Source: Thermoplasmata archaeon (lineage in GTDB: Archaea > Thermoplasmatota > Thermoplasmata > Lutacidiplasmatales > UBA184). Taken from it: DNA of 6,009 nt. Position numbers and translations under genes: made by a program. The stretch lies in assembly GCA_022749905.1 (NCBI GenBank), contig JAKIWU010000083.1, forward strand, positions 1 to 6,009. Direction: 5' to 3'. Of the stretch, positions 5,780-6,009 are shown piece by piece (within the stretch, counting starts at the first letter, position 1; the number at the start of each line of letters is the position of its first letter). Under the pieces are notes generated by a model that saw only the letters and a program-made list of their open reading frames with translations, did no database searches and was not told the origin of the DNA.

Positions 5780-6009
5780 TCAGCGGCCCGGGACATCGCC
5801 CCACAGGTGCTTGTGCTCTTGAAGGAGGACGCGAACGTCCAGCCGGTCCGCAAGGACCCAGTCGGCCATGCGTCCGGCATCGGTGCCCCAGACGGGCTGG
5901 AAGATGATCTGCGGGAGTTTGTGGTGTCGGAGGAGTTTGCGGGCATAGAGGTAGTCAGTTCGATCGCCGATCACAAATTTCACGGAGTCCGTCGGTCGGA
6001 GCAGGGGCA
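5780..6009 (-). CDS. queE: 7-Carboxy-7-deazaguanine synthase QueE, C-terminal part (cut by window edge)
   Basis: QueE is a radical SAM enzyme that makes 7-carboxy-7-deazaguanine from 6-carboxytetrahydropterin. In archaea this leads to preQ0 and then archaeosine in tRNA. Only the last 76 or so residues are in the window: the frame is open to the right edge and ends with TGA at 5780. The visible part contains RPTDSVKFVIGDRTDY, then IIFQPVWG, then MADWVLADRLDVR and the terminal LQEHKHLWG, which match the family's C-terminus (VKFVI.DR, F.PV.G, WIL...L.VRLQLQ.HK..W). A GTG at 5983 is an internal valine, not a start, since family sequence continues upstream of it. The radical SAM CxxxCxxC motif lies outside the window and cannot be checked. 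It is followed closely by egsA. Confidence 0.88.
   Translation of the reverse strand, partial: PLLRPTDSVKFVIGDRTDYLYARKLLRHHKLPQIIFQPVWGTDAGRMADWVLADRLDVRVLLQEHKHLWGDVPGR

Noticed and set aside
5728..5946. Possible N-terminal extension of EgsA up to an ATG at 5946
   Set aside because: This part overlaps the conserved C-terminus of queE in another frame, is Ser/Arg-rich and unlike the family, and would make the enzyme about 70 residues too long.
1..6009. CRISPR array, insertion sequence, phage gene or defence/toxin system
   Set aside because: No regularly spaced repeats, terminal inverted repeats, transposase motifs or recognisable defence domains are present on either strand. The gene content is housekeeping.

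Overview
The window looks like a piece of a GC-rich archaeal chromosome, most likely from the Thermoplasmatota or another euryarchaeal lineage. The archaeal call rests on sn-glycerol-1-phosphate dehydrogenase (first step of archaeal ether-lipid backbone synthesis), an archaeal-style RqcH/NEMF protein, a UPF0179 protein, a zinc protein resembling the haloarchaeal HVO_0476 family, and a tRNA-Pro without encoded CCA. The phylum is an inference from gene content and style; no marker here is decisive.

Layout. On the plus strand a single gene, rqcH (122-2029), encodes the ribosome-associated quality-control factor. Everything else is on the minus strand, read from right to left: the C-terminal end of queE (cut by the window edge at 6009), egsA, a UPF0179 gene, tRNA-Pro(TGG), mscL, a small membrane-anchored surface protein, and a four-cysteine zinc protein whose reading frame runs 199 bases into the 3' end of rqcH. 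There is no gene-free stretch over 300 bases; intergenic gaps are 3 to about 120 bases.

How the genes relate. queE, egsA and the UPF0179 gene are closely spaced and probably co-transcribed, with tRNA-Pro 15 bases behind. queE serves deazaguanine (archaeosine) synthesis and egsA serves membrane lipid synthesis, so this is a housekeeping cluster rather than one pathway. mscL has its own TATA-like box and a good Shine-Dalgarno sequence. The surface protein gene has a TATA-like box about 30 bases before its likely start, as expected for a leaderless archaeal mRNA.

The most unusual element is the tRNA-Pro gene. All its arms are intact, but the D-loop carries about 33 extra bases folding into a GC hairpin. 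Removing them gives a textbook tRNA, so this is best explained as an intron at a non-canonical position. Other points of interest are the Cys4 zinc ribbon on the tail of MscL, the antisense-coded tail of the zinc protein, a Glu-Arg in place of the usual Asp-Arg motif in RqcH, and a 7-bp hairpin abutting the rqcH start codon. I see no CRISPR array, transposase, phage gene or recognisable defence system.
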